Source: Sorangium cellulosum (GTDB taxonomy: Bacteria > Myxococcota_A > Polyangia > Polyangiales > Polyangiaceae). Taken from it: a DNA stretch of 64,000 nucleotides. Below the pieces are notes generated by a model. It searched no databases. It saw only the letters and a list, made by a program, of their open reading frames with translations, and was not told where the DNA came from. The DNA is taken from contig NZ_CP012670.1 of assembly GCF_004135735.1 (NCBI RefSeq), positions 4,423,501 through 4,487,500 of the forward strand. Reading direction: 5' to 3'. This document shows, one piece after another, positions 51,290 through 59,069 of the stretch (the first letter of the stretch is position 1; every line of letters starts with the position of its first letter). A program made the translations under genes and the position numbers.

Positions 51290-51553
51290 GCGATGGCTCC
51301 TCGGCTGGTGGAGCCTTCGTTGTAGCGCGGCGCGACGCGGCGGAGGCGCGCGTATCGAGCGCGTTCGCGCTTGACGCGATCTCGCGGGCCACGAGATCAT
51401 GAGCGGATCTTTGTCTTGCGCTCTCGCAGCGCTTCACGCCCCCCACCTCGCCTCGTGTCCAGCGCGCGTGCCCCTGGGCCCCCCTGACCACGATCTCGCG
51501 ACCGGCGAGGCTCGGCGCGGCGCACCACAACGGCTGCCAAGGAGAATGTCCGG

Positions 51554-53281
51554 ATGAGAAACATGGTGAAGGTCTTCAGGACCCTATGCGCAGGCGCCAC
51601 GGCCACGCTCGTGACCAGCTGCGGGCTCGATCCCGGCGGCGCGGCCGCAGGCGGCGCAGACGGCACGGGGCGCGCCGCGCAGGCGCTCGCGACCGATGGA
51701 CAGGTGTGCGTCACGGTCCAGCGCGGCGCCGGCGCGGCGGGCGCTGCCGACGCCGTGATCTGGGAGGACGCGCCGAGCTGGAACGACAGCGCGAGCCCGA
51801 CCCTCAGCACCGGGACGAGCGAGGCCGGCGGGCTCCGGCGGAGCTTGATCCGGTTCGATCTCCCCGGCCTCCCCTCGGGCGCCTCGGTCGTGTCGGCGAG
51901 CCTGTCGCTCTCGCAGACGTACAAGACGGTCGACAGCACGGTCCGCGTCCACCGGGTCACGAGCGCGTGGGACGAGCCGACGGTGAGCTGGGCGAGCTTC
52001 GGCGACGCCTTCGACCCCGCGATCGCCGCCTCGTTCACCTCCGGCGGGGGCACCGGCGTCCGCTCCGCGGACGTCACGCAGCTCGCGCGGGCCTGGGTGA
52101 GCGGCGAGGCCGCGAACCACGGCGTCCTCCTCGAGGAGGATCCGGTCCTGAGGACCGACTACCACAGCAGCGAGAACGCGCAGATCGAGCGCCAGCCGAA
52201 GCTCGCGCTCTGCTACGTCACCTGCGACGACGGGATCCAGAACGGCGACGAGGACGGCGTCGATTGCGGCGGCGCGTGCGCTCCCTGCGGCGGCCAGCCC
52301 CCGGAGTGCGTCCCCACGGCCAGCGTGTCCCAGGTCAGGCCGTTCAGCCTGTTCGTGGCGTTCGATCGATCCACGTCGATGCGGCAGGCGTCGTTCGGCG
52401 TGAACGTGAGCGTGCACCGGTGGATCCCGGCGACCGGCGCGCTCAAGGACTTCTTCTCCGATCCCGAGTCGGCGGGGCTCGGCGTCGCGTTCAGGTTCTG
52501 GCCGCACGACAACCCGGGCTCCTGCATCAACAACGTCTGCCCGCCCCCCGGCGGCGGCGGCTGCGCGCTGCCGCTCGTCCCGTTCGACGGCACCACGGCC
52601 CGGAGGTTGACCGCGGCCCCCGCCCCGTTCGATCAGCAAGAGCTCGCGCTCGTCAGCGCGATCGACAGCTTCCCCATCCCCCTCGGCGACACCCCGATGT
52701 ACCCCGCGCTCGACGGCGCCACGACCTGGGCGATCAACTACAAGAACGCCCATCCCGCCGAGGAGGTCGCCGTCGTCTTCATCACCGACGGCACCCCGTC
52801 GCACTGCAACACCAGCCCCGACGCCATCGCGGGCCTGGCGCAGAGCGCGTTCGAGGGCCACGGCGTCCGCGTGCACGCGGTGGGCTTCGGCGACTCGAGC
52901 GCCGCGCTCATCGACGCCATCGCGGAGCGAGGCGGCGGACAGGCGCACAACCTCACCGCCGGCCCGACGCTGCGGGCGGGGCTCCGCGACGCGCTCGCCT
53001 CGATCCGCGCCGAGGCGTCCCCCTGCGAGGTCCCGGTCCCCGCCGCCGGGGTCGAGGATCCCGCCCTGGTGTCCGTCGTCCACGAGAGCAGCGCGGGCGC
53101 CGCGACCACGCTCACGCCCCGGTCCGGGCCCGGCGCCTGCGGCGGCGGCGGCTGGTACTTCACCGACGCGACGAGCACACGCGTGAAGCTCTGCCCCGAG
53201 ACGTGCGCCGACGTCCGCGAGAGCGCGGGCGGGGAGGTCCGGGCGATCGTGACGTGCGCGGCGGACGGCCCGCGCCCGTGA
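51554..53281 (+). CDS. Secreted lipoprotein with DNRLRE and von Willebrand A domains
   Basis: 575 residues with AAGGAG upstream of the ATG. The signal ends at a Cys (LVTSCGLDP). About 45-215 is a DNRLRE-type beta domain (SLIRFDLPGLPSGASVVSASLSL, VTSAWDEPTVSWASF, VTQLARAWVSGEAANHGVLL). A Cys-rich linker follows, C-x2-GIQNGDEDGVDCGGACAPC, common in myxobacterial surface proteins. A vWA domain begins with the MIDAS motif FDRSTSM (about 263) and continues through IDSFPIPLGDTPMYPAL and VVFITDGTPSHC. The last ~50 residues are Cys-rich. Likely role: metal-dependent adhesion at the cell surface. Its 3' end overlaps the antisense WYL gene by 122 nt. Confidence 0.9.
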   Translation: MRNMVKVFRTLCAGATATLVTSCGLDPGGAAAGGADGTGRAAQALATDGQVCVTVQRGAGAAGAADAVIWEDAPSWNDSASPTLSTGTSEAGGLRRSLIRFDLPGLPSGASVVSASLSLSQTYKTVDSTVRVHRVTSAWDEPTVSWASFGDAFDPAIAASFTSGGGTGVRSADVTQLARAWVSGEAANHGVLLEEDPVLRTDYHSSENAQIERQPKLALCYVTCDDGIQNGDEDGVDCGGACAPCGGQPPECVPTASVSQVRPFSLFVAFDRSTSMRQASFGVNVSVHRWIPATGALKDFFSDPESAGLGVAFRFWPHDNPGSCINNVCPPPGGGGCALPLVPFDGTTARRLTAAPAPFDQQELALVSAIDSFPIPLGDTPMYPALDGATTWAINYKNAHPAEEVAVVFITDGTPSHCNTSPDAIAGLAQSAFEGHGVRVHAVGFGDSSAALIDAIAERGGGQAHNLTAGPTLRAGLRDALASIRAEASPCEVPVPAAGVEDPALVSVVHESSAGAATTLTPRSGPGACGGGGWYFTDATSTRVKLCPETCADVRESAGGEVRAIVTCAADGPRP

Positions 53282-54302
53282 CCACGGCGTTTGCCCGGCC
53301 TCGCTCCCGCGGGGCCGCCCGCGCCGCGCCGCGCGCCCCATAGATCGCGCGTAGATCCGCCGCGATCGCCTCGAGCCGCGCCCGCAGCGCCGCCGGCTCC
53401 ACCACCTCGACCCCCCTGCCCAGCCCGACGATCTGCGAGACCGCGATCGACTCCCGCTCGAAGTCGACCGTCACGGTCCTCGCGCCGCGCCGCCCCCGCC
53501 CGACCTGCCCCCACCGCGCGTGCTCGCCGCGGGGCCGGACGTTCTTCAACGCCGCTTCCCCCTCCTCGGTCACGCGCAGGGTCACGACATAGCTCGCCCT
53601 GCGCTCCGCGAACCGCTGACACCACGCCTTCCAGAACGTCGCCAGATCGAACCCCTCCGGGCGCGCGAACCCCTCTTCCAGGAGCCGCGCCTCCGAGATG
53701 CGCGCGCCACGGAACACGCTCGGCCCCCGCTCCGCCCCGGCCACGAGGTACCAGCGGTCGGCCTTGATCACGAGCCCGTACGGCGCCACGACACGCTCGC
53801 TCTCGCCCCCGTCGAAATCCCGGTACCCGAGCCAGACCTTGCGATCCTGAAAGACGGCCTCCCGCAGGACATCGAGGTGGGGCACCACCTCTCTCCCCTG
53901 GAACCACCCCGACGCGTCCACGTGGAGCCGCTGCCGCGCGTGCTCGGCCGCCGACCGCTGCACGACCGGCAGCCCGGCCGCGAGCTTGAGCAACCCGCTC
54001 TCCAGCGCCGCCGACAGGCCGATGTCGGCGAGGGCTCCTGGCGCGGCCACGGCGGAGAGCGCCAGCACCTCGGCCTGCGTCAGCCCGGTCAGGCTCGTTT
54101 GCCACCCCTCCAGCAGGGCGATCCCGCCGTTCGGGCCGCGGTTCGCGTATACCGGCACCCCCGCGGCCGACAGCGCGTCGAGGTCCCGGTAGATCGTCCG
54201 CGCCGAGACCTGCAGCCGGCCCGCCAGCTCCTCGGCCGTGAGCTGGCGGCTCTTCGCCTGCTGCAGGAGCAGCACCAAGCTGAGCAGCCGATCCGCGCGC
54301 AT
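53160..54302 (-). CDS. WYL-domain (YafY/DeoR-type) transcriptional regulator
   Basis: 380 residues. The N-terminal winged helix is MRADRLLSLVLLLQQAKSRQ-type with RLQVSARTIYRDLDALSAAG. The WYL domain lies around 140-235 (VFQDRKVWLGYRDFDGGESE, YGLVIKADRWYLVAGAE), and the WCX-like end reaches about 320. A usual member would stop near LRAIYG; the last ~60 residues are Arg/Pro-rich and lie antisense to the vWA gene, so they are probably a read-through tail. It is divergent from the SDR gene and its likely operator is at 54353-54367. This pairing with a neighbouring enzyme is typical of the family. Confidence 0.9.
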   Translation of the reverse strand: MRADRLLSLVLLLQQAKSRQLTAEELAGRLQVSARTIYRDLDALSAAGVPVYANRGPNGGIALLEGWQTSLTGLTQAEVLALSAVAAPGALADIGLSAALESGLLKLAAGLPVVQRSAAEHARQRLHVDASGWFQGREVVPHLDVLREAVFQDRKVWLGYRDFDGGESERVVAPYGLVIKADRWYLVAGAERGPSVFRGARISEARLLEEGFARPEGFDLATFWKAWCQRFAERRASYVVTLRVTEEGEAALKNVRPRGEHARWGQVGRGRRGARTVTVDFERESIAVSQIVGLGRGVEVVEPAALRARLEAIAADLRAIYGARGAARAAPRERGRANAVVTGAGRPPRTSRSPGPPRPRSRGRRRTSRGRASRVCSSRR

Positions 54303-54352
54303 GGCCCTCCTGACCGTCCCTGGGATCCGGCGCCAAGCCTACGCGCAATTCA

Positions 54353-54367
54353 TGACAGAAGATGTCA
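54353..54367. promoter_or_regulatory. TGACA-N5-TGTCA inverted repeat, probable WYL operator
   Basis: A perfect 5-bp inverted repeat (TGACAGAAGATGTCA) lies 50 nt upstream of the regulator start and about 118 nt upstream of the SDR start, inside the 182-nt divergent region. The local DNA is relatively AT-rich. The position suits control of both genes. Confidence 0.55.
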
Positions 54368-54484
54368 GGAATCGTCCCGTAGCGTCGCCGCAGACACCGA
54401 CCAGGGGCCGCGATCCGGCGGGCGGGGCGCCACGACGGCCAGCCTCGCGGCCGCCGCGCGAGGCTCCGGTCCAAGGAGACCCTC

Positions 54485-55444
54485 ATGAAACCTCTCGCTC
54501 TTGAAGGACAGGTCGCCCTCGTCGCCGGCGCCACGCGCGGCGCAGGGCGCGCCATCGCGTGCTCGCTCGGGGAGGCCGGCGCGACCGTCTACTGCACCGG
54601 GCGCAGCGTCCGCGGCCGCCCCGCGACCGAAGGGCGCCCCGAGACCATCGAGCAGACCGCGGAGATGGTCAGCGCGCGCGGGGGACGCGGCGTCGCCGTG
54701 CAGGTCGACCACACCGTCGAGGCGCAGGTCGAGGCGCTCTGCGCGCAGATCAAGCGCGAGCAAGGCAAGCTCGACATCGTGGTCAACGACGTCTGGGGCG
54801 GCGACGAGCTCACCGACTTCGGCGCGCCGTTCTGGAAGCTCTCCATCCCCAAGGGGAAGCTCCTGCTCGAGCGCGCCATCACCTCGCACATCATCACGAG
54901 CCGCCACGCGGTGCCGCTGCTGCTCGAGCGCGACCGGGGCCTCATCGTCGAGGTCACCGACGGCGACCACTTCGGCTACCGCGGCAACCTCTTCTACGAC
55001 CTGGCGAAGATGTCGGTCATCCGCCTCGCCTTCGCCATGGCCCGCGAGCTGCGCCGGCACCCGGGCATCACGGCGCTCGCGGTGACGCCCGGCTTCCTGC
55101 GCTCCGAGGCCATGCTCGATCTCTTCGGCGTCACCGAGGAGAACTGGCGCGACGCGGTCGCGAAGGAGCCGCACTTCATCGCCTCCGAGACGCCCTTCTT
55201 CGTGGGCCGCGCCGTCGCGGCGCTCGCCGCGGACCCGAACGTCGCGGCGAAGGCCGGCCGCGTCTTCAGCTCGTGGGACCTCGCCCGGGAGTACGGCTTC
55301 AACGACGTCGACGGCCAGCAGCCCCACTGGAGGGACTACTTCGAGGAGGCGCTCGGCCCGTACAACCGGGCCGACGATCGGGCCTATGCGTCGTGGCTCA
55401 ACGGGCCGATCGACGCCGTGGAGCCCGACTGGCCCAGGGAGTAG
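54485..55444 (+). CDS. Short-chain dehydrogenase/reductase
   Basis: 319 residues. The NAD(P)-binding motif is VAGATRGAGRAIACSLGEAG (TGxxxGxG type with Ala for Gly), followed by GRSVRG. The usual catalytic YxxxK appears as FYDLAKMS: Tyr and Lys at the expected spacing, with Ser/Thr earlier in IVEVTDGDHFG. The C-terminal part (HWRDYFEEALGPYNRADDRAY) is longer than in classical SDRs, as in a subfamily often found beside YafY-type regulators. Substrate unknown. AAGGAGAC precedes the ATG. Confidence 0.9.
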   Translation: MKPLALEGQVALVAGATRGAGRAIACSLGEAGATVYCTGRSVRGRPATEGRPETIEQTAEMVSARGGRGVAVQVDHTVEAQVEALCAQIKREQGKLDIVVNDVWGGDELTDFGAPFWKLSIPKGKLLLERAITSHIITSRHAVPLLLERDRGLIVEVTDGDHFGYRGNLFYDLAKMSVIRLAFAMARELRRHPGITALAVTPGFLRSEAMLDLFGVTEENWRDAVAKEPHFIASETPFFVGRAVAALAADPNVAAKAGRVFSSWDLAREYGFNDVDGQQPHWRDYFEEALGPYNRADDRAYASWLNGPIDAVEPDWPRE

Positions 55445-55520
55445 CGCCCCGCGCGCTCGCCCTGGCGCGCTCGCGGCGCAGGTCCGCGCGCCTGGCTCGC
55501 CCCCCGCCGCCGCGCGCGCC

Positions 55521-55958
55521 TCAGTGCGCGTAGGGCTCGCCGCGCAGCAAGGTCATCGCGCGGTAGAGCTGCTCGACCAGCACGAGCCGCGCGAGGCGGT
55601 GGGGGAACGTGAGCGGCGACAGGCTCCACCGGTCGTCGGCCGCGGCGGACACGTCGGGCGGCAGCCCGTCCGCCCCGCCGATCAGGAGCGCGACCACCCC
55701 CTTGCCGCGCGAGCCCCACCGCTCCACGCCGGCCGCGAACGCCTCGCTGCCGAGCGCCTTGCCGTTCACCTCCATCGCGATGACGCTCGCCCCGGCCGAC
55801 GCGCGCGCGAGCAGCGGCCCGACCTTCGCCGGCGGGCCGTCCGGGATCTCGATCTCGTCGCACGCGACGTAGCGGCGGACGCGACCCAGGTACTCGTCGA
55901 TCGCCGCGCGGAGCGGCCTGTCCTTCACGCGACCGACGGCCACGACGACGAGGCGCAT
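55521..55958 (-). CDS. rlmH: 23S rRNA (pseudouridine1915-N3)-methyltransferase
   Basis: 145 residues. A SPOUT methyltransferase: MRLVVVAVGRVKDRPLRAAI, EVNGKALGSEAFA, LIGGADGLP, SLSPLTFPHRLARLVLVEQLYRA. It methylates pseudouridine 1915 in helix 69 of the large subunit rRNA, using SAM. It is the last gene of the proA-rsfS-rlmH set, 7 nt after rsfS, as in many genomes. Confidence 0.96.
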   Translation of the reverse strand: MRLVVVAVGRVKDRPLRAAIDEYLGRVRRYVACDEIEIPDGPPAKVGPLLARASAGASVIAMEVNGKALGSEAFAAGVERWGSRGKGVVALLIGGADGLPPDVSAAADDRWSLSPLTFPHRLARLVLVEQLYRAMTLLRGEPYAH

Positions 55959-55965
55959 CGCGCGC

Positions 55966-56847
55966 TCAGCCCGGATCGAACCGCGGGGCGGGCTGCGCTC
56001 CGGGCGGCGGGGCCTCCTCCGGGACCGGGACGCGGCCCGCGTCGATCCAGAGCCCCTCGATGTCGTACAGGCGGCGCGTCTCCTCCTGGAAGACGTGCAC
56101 CACGACGTCGCCGAAGTCGATCAGCACCCACGTCGCCGCGGCGAGGCCCTCCATCGACAGCGGCGCCATCTTCAGCTTGCGCGTCGACTCCTCCAGGCCC
56201 GTCGCGATCGCGTGGACGTGCCGATCGGAGCGGCCCGTCATGATCACCAGGTAGTCCGCGTAGTCGACGCGCCCCACCACCTCGAGGATCTCGACGCCGA
56301 TCGCCTTCTTGTCGAGCCCGGACGCCGCCAGCGTCAGCGCGAGCTCGCGCGCCGAGGCCGACGGCTGCGGGGCCGGCGGCGGCGCGCTGCGGCGCGCGCC
56401 GGCCCGCTTCGGCCCAGCGAGCGGCGACTTGCGCGCGGAGGACCGCCCCGCGACCGGCAGGAGCGCCTTCGCCCCGCCCTCCGCGCCGCCCCGCGCCGGC
56501 CGCGGCGCAGCGCCCTCGTCCCGCGCCGGCCGCCGCGCCCGCGTCGCCGGCCGGTCCGTCGGGATCGGCCGCTCCGATCGCGCCGCCTCGTCGCCCGCGC
56601 CCTGCGCGCGGCGCGCGCGCCCGGCCTTCGCCCCGGCCTCGCCCACGCCGGCGTGGGACGCGCGGATCCGCGGCGACGCCGGCCGCTTCGCCTTGGTCGC
56701 GGACGACGCCCGCCCGGCCGCGCCCGCCTTGGCCGTGCTCGCCTTCTTCCTCGTCGGCAGGCGCGGCTCCGCGCCATCGTTCGCCTTCGACCCCGACCTC
56801 GCCCGCGGCTTGGTGCTCCCTTCGCCTGCGTCCTTCTTCGTCGTCAA
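55966..56847 (-). CDS. rsfS: Ribosomal silencing factor RsfS with long basic N-terminal extension
   Basis: 293 residues if translation starts at the TTG giving MTTKKDAGEGSTKPR; no ATG fits, and a GTG within the extension is possible. The RsfS (DUF143) domain occupies about 166-275: VEILEVVGRVDYADYLVIMT, GRSDRHVHAIATGLEE, STW-type VLIDFGDVVVHVFQEETRRLYD. RsfS binds uL14 and blocks subunit joining. The usual length is 105-130 residues. The first ~160 residues here are Lys/Arg/Ala/Pro-rich and histone-H1-like (TRKKASTAKAG, TKAKRPASPRIR). The gene sits 50 nt after proA and 7 nt before rlmH; nadD, usually next to rsfS, is absent. Confidence 0.88.
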   Translation of the reverse strand: MTTKKDAGEGSTKPRARSGSKANDGAEPRLPTRKKASTAKAGAAGRASSATKAKRPASPRIRASHAGVGEAGAKAGRARRAQGAGDEAARSERPIPTDRPATRARRPARDEGAAPRPARGGAEGGAKALLPVAGRSSARKSPLAGPKRAGARRSAPPPAPQPSASARELALTLAASGLDKKAIGVEILEVVGRVDYADYLVIMTGRSDRHVHAIATGLEESTRKLKMAPLSMEGLAAATWVLIDFGDVVVHVFQEETRRLYDIEGLWIDAGRVPVPEEAPPPGAQPAPRFDPG

Positions 56848-56897
56848 CGTCGTCTCGCTTTCTTCTGCCCGGCTCCCGGGCCCCTCGATTGCCCGCG

Positions 56898-58178
56898 TCA
56901 GCGGGTCTGGCCCTCGCCGTACGCGATCCACTTGAGCGCGGTCAGGCTCGCGAGCCCCATGGGGCCGTAGGCATGGAGCTTCGTCGTGGAGATGCCGATC
57001 TCCGCCCCGAGGCCGAGCTCGCCGCCGTCGTTGAACCGCGGCGACGCGTTCACGAGCACGCAGCTCGCGTCGACCTCGCGCAGGAAGCGCTGCGCGTGAT
57101 CGTAGCGGGGCGTGCAGATGACCTCGGTGTGCGTCGACCCGTAGCGGGCGATGTGCTCGAGCGCCTCGTCGAGCGAGCGCACCACGCGCGCCGCGAGGAT
57201 GGGCGCGAGGAACTCGCGCCCGTAGTCGTCCTCCGACGCCCGGTGCGCCGACGGGACGAGCGCGCAGGTGGCCTCGTCGCCGCGCAGCTCGAGCCCGCGG
57301 TCCGCGAGGGCGGCGACGCGCGCGAGCAGCGGCGCGGCGACGCTCTCGTGCACGAGCAGGCACTCCAGCGCGTTGCAGACGCCGGGCCGCTGCAGCTTGC
57401 CGTTCTCGACGAGGCGGAGGGCCATGTCGAGGTCGCACCCGGCGTCGGCGTAGAGGTGGTTCACGCCCTTGTAGTGCTGGATCACGGGGACGCGCGCGTT
57501 CTCGGCCACGAACCGGATGAGCCCCTCGCCCCCGCGCGGGATGGCGAGATCGATGAGGCCCGTCATGCCGAGCAGGAGGCGCGTCGCCTCCCGGTCGAGC
57601 GAGGGGACGATCTGCACCGCGTCGGCCGGCAGCCCGGCCGAGCGCACGGCGTCGGCGAGCAGCGCGCCGAGCGCCGCGTTCGAGCGCGCCGCCTCCTTGC
57701 CTCCCCGGAGGATCGCGGCGTTGCCGCTCTTCAGGCAGAGCGTCGCGGCGTCGACGGTCACGTTCGGGCGCGACTCGTAGATCATGGCGATCACGCCGAG
57801 CGGGACGCGCACCTGCCCGACGAGGAGCCCGTTCGGCCGCCGCTCCATCCCGATCACCTCCCCGACCGGATCGCCCGCGGCGGCGATCTCGAGCACCGCG
57901 TTGGCGATGGCCGCGAGCCGCGCCTCGTCGAGCACGAGCCGGTCGACGAGCGCCTCGGACACGCCCGCCGCGCGCGCCGCGGCCACGTCCTCGGCGTTCG
58001 CGGCCAGCACGGCGGAGCGCTTGCCCTCGCCGGCCTCGGCGCGCAGCCGCTCGGCGATGGCGCGCAGCGCGCGGTCCTTCTGGGCCCGGTCCAGGGGAGC
58101 GAGCGTCCGGGCAGCCGCCCGGGCGCGCTGGCAGAGGGCGCGCAGCGCGCCCTCGAGATCGGGATTGCTCTGTTCCAC
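56898..58178 (-). CDS. proA: Gamma-glutamyl phosphate reductase
   Basis: 426 residues, full length. Aldehyde-dehydrogenase-superfamily enzyme reducing gamma-glutamyl phosphate to glutamate-5-semialdehyde with NADPH in proline synthesis. Key features: PLGVIAMIYESRPNVTVDAA, KSGNAAILRGGKEA, and catalytic Cys268 in RPGVCNALECLLVH; C-terminal GELGLGAEIGISTTKLHAYGPMG-type end. First gene of a run with rsfS and rlmH. proB is not in the window. Confidence 0.97.
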   Translation of the reverse strand: MEQSNPDLEGALRALCQRARAAARTLAPLDRAQKDRALRAIAERLRAEAGEGKRSAVLAANAEDVAAARAAGVSEALVDRLVLDEARLAAIANAVLEIAAAGDPVGEVIGMERRPNGLLVGQVRVPLGVIAMIYESRPNVTVDAATLCLKSGNAAILRGGKEAARSNAALGALLADAVRSAGLPADAVQIVPSLDREATRLLLGMTGLIDLAIPRGGEGLIRFVAENARVPVIQHYKGVNHLYADAGCDLDMALRLVENGKLQRPGVCNALECLLVHESVAAPLLARVAALADRGLELRGDEATCALVPSAHRASEDDYGREFLAPILAARVVRSLDEALEHIARYGSTHTEVICTPRYDHAQRFLREVDASCVLVNASPRFNDGGELGLGAEIGISTTKLHAYGPMGLASLTALKWIAYGEGQTR

Positions 58179-58314
58179 AGCGGGAACCTAGCTCGCCTCC
58201 CTGCGCGGGCCAACCGTTCTCCTCCATGTCCGTGCTAGCGTACCGGCCGTGTCCGGGGATCTCCGAAGCTCGAATCCGCCGTCCTGCGCATCCCGCCCGC
58301 GCCCGCCCTGCCGC

Positions 58315-58623
58315 ATGACGCGCGCGGCGCGGCCGCGCCGCGCGCCAGCGCTCCTCGCCGGGGCGCTCCTCGCGGCGCTCGCGCCCGCGGCGTGCGGCGG
58401 CGGGGATGTGGCCGAGGACGCGCCCGCGCCGCCGAGCACGGGCATCCCCGTCGCACCGCCGAACGCCCGCGGGGCGCCGCTCGAGCTCGCGCCGCCGGCC
58501 GCCTCCGCCCCCGCCCCCCTTCCCCAGCCGTTCCGGCATGCGCCCTATCCTCCCGTCGCTCCCGAGACGCCGGAGGATCCAGCCCCCGCCGAGGGCGCCG
58601 CGGAGAGCGGAGTCCAGCTATGA
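58315..58623 (+). CDS. Small proline-rich lipoprotein
   Basis: 102 residues from the ATG giving MTRAARPRRAPALLAGALL; a GTG 66 nt upstream is also in frame. Signal peptide with lipobox-like end LAPAACGGG. The mature part is Ala/Pro-rich and disordered (VAPETPEDPAPAEGAAESG). The stop overlaps the next start by 4 nt. Unknown role in the envelope. Confidence 0.6.
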   Translation: MTRAARPRRAPALLAGALLAALAPAACGGGDVAEDAPAPPSTGIPVAPPNARGAPLELAPPAASAPAPLPQPFRHAPYPPVAPETPEDPAPAEGAAESGVQL

Positions 58624-58982
58624 CAACGGCTCGCCGCACCTCGCCGATCGCCGCGATGGTCGCGATCGCCGCCGCGCTCCTCGCCGCGGCGTGCTCCTCC
58701 ACGCCGCCGAAGCCGCTCCCGCCCGGTCCGCCGCCCGAGTACGAGCCCCCGCGCGCGTTCGACGGCGGCGCCGGCGCGCCGGCGCAGCAGGACGCGCCGG
58801 CAGGGGCGCACGACGCGCCGGCTGCCCCGCCGCCGGCGCCCGAGACCCCACCGCCGCCGGCCTCCTCCTCGATCCCGGCGCCCTCGATCCCGGCGCCGCC
58901 GACCCCGCCGCCGGCCTCCTCGACCGCACCGCCGCCCGCCTCCTCGACCGCACCGCCGCCCGCCTCCTCGACCCCGCCCTGA
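58620..58982 (+). CDS. Small proline-rich lipoprotein, coupled partner
   Basis: 120 residues. Lipoprotein signal (AIAAALLAAACSSTP), then a Pro/Ala/Ser-rich mature chain ending in PPPASSTA repeats. Its ATG overlaps the upstream stop (ATGA). The two probably work together as periplasmic spacer proteins; no domain is recognised. Confidence 0.6.
   Translation: MTTARRTSPIAAMVAIAAALLAAACSSTPPKPLPPGPPPEYEPPRAFDGGAGAPAQQDAPAGAHDAPAAPPPAPETPPPPASSSIPAPSIPAPPTPPPASSTAPPPASSTAPPPASSTPP
58907..58978 (+). repeat. 24-bp tandem repeat, three copies
   Basis: The unit CCGCCGCCCGCCTCCTCGAC plus CGCA encodes PPPASSTA at the end of the second proline-rich lipoprotein. Confidence 0.7.
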
Positions 58983-59069
58983 GGCGCGGCGAGCGAGCAT
59001 GCGGCGAGCGGCTCGCGCGCGGGGCCGCCCGGCTCTGGCGGATCCGCCCGCGCCATGCTAGCGGCAGCC

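Noticed and set aside
56848..58539. Upstream continuation of the rsfS frame through proA
   Set aside because: The extension overlaps proA in another frame on the same strand and is Arg-rich shadow sequence.
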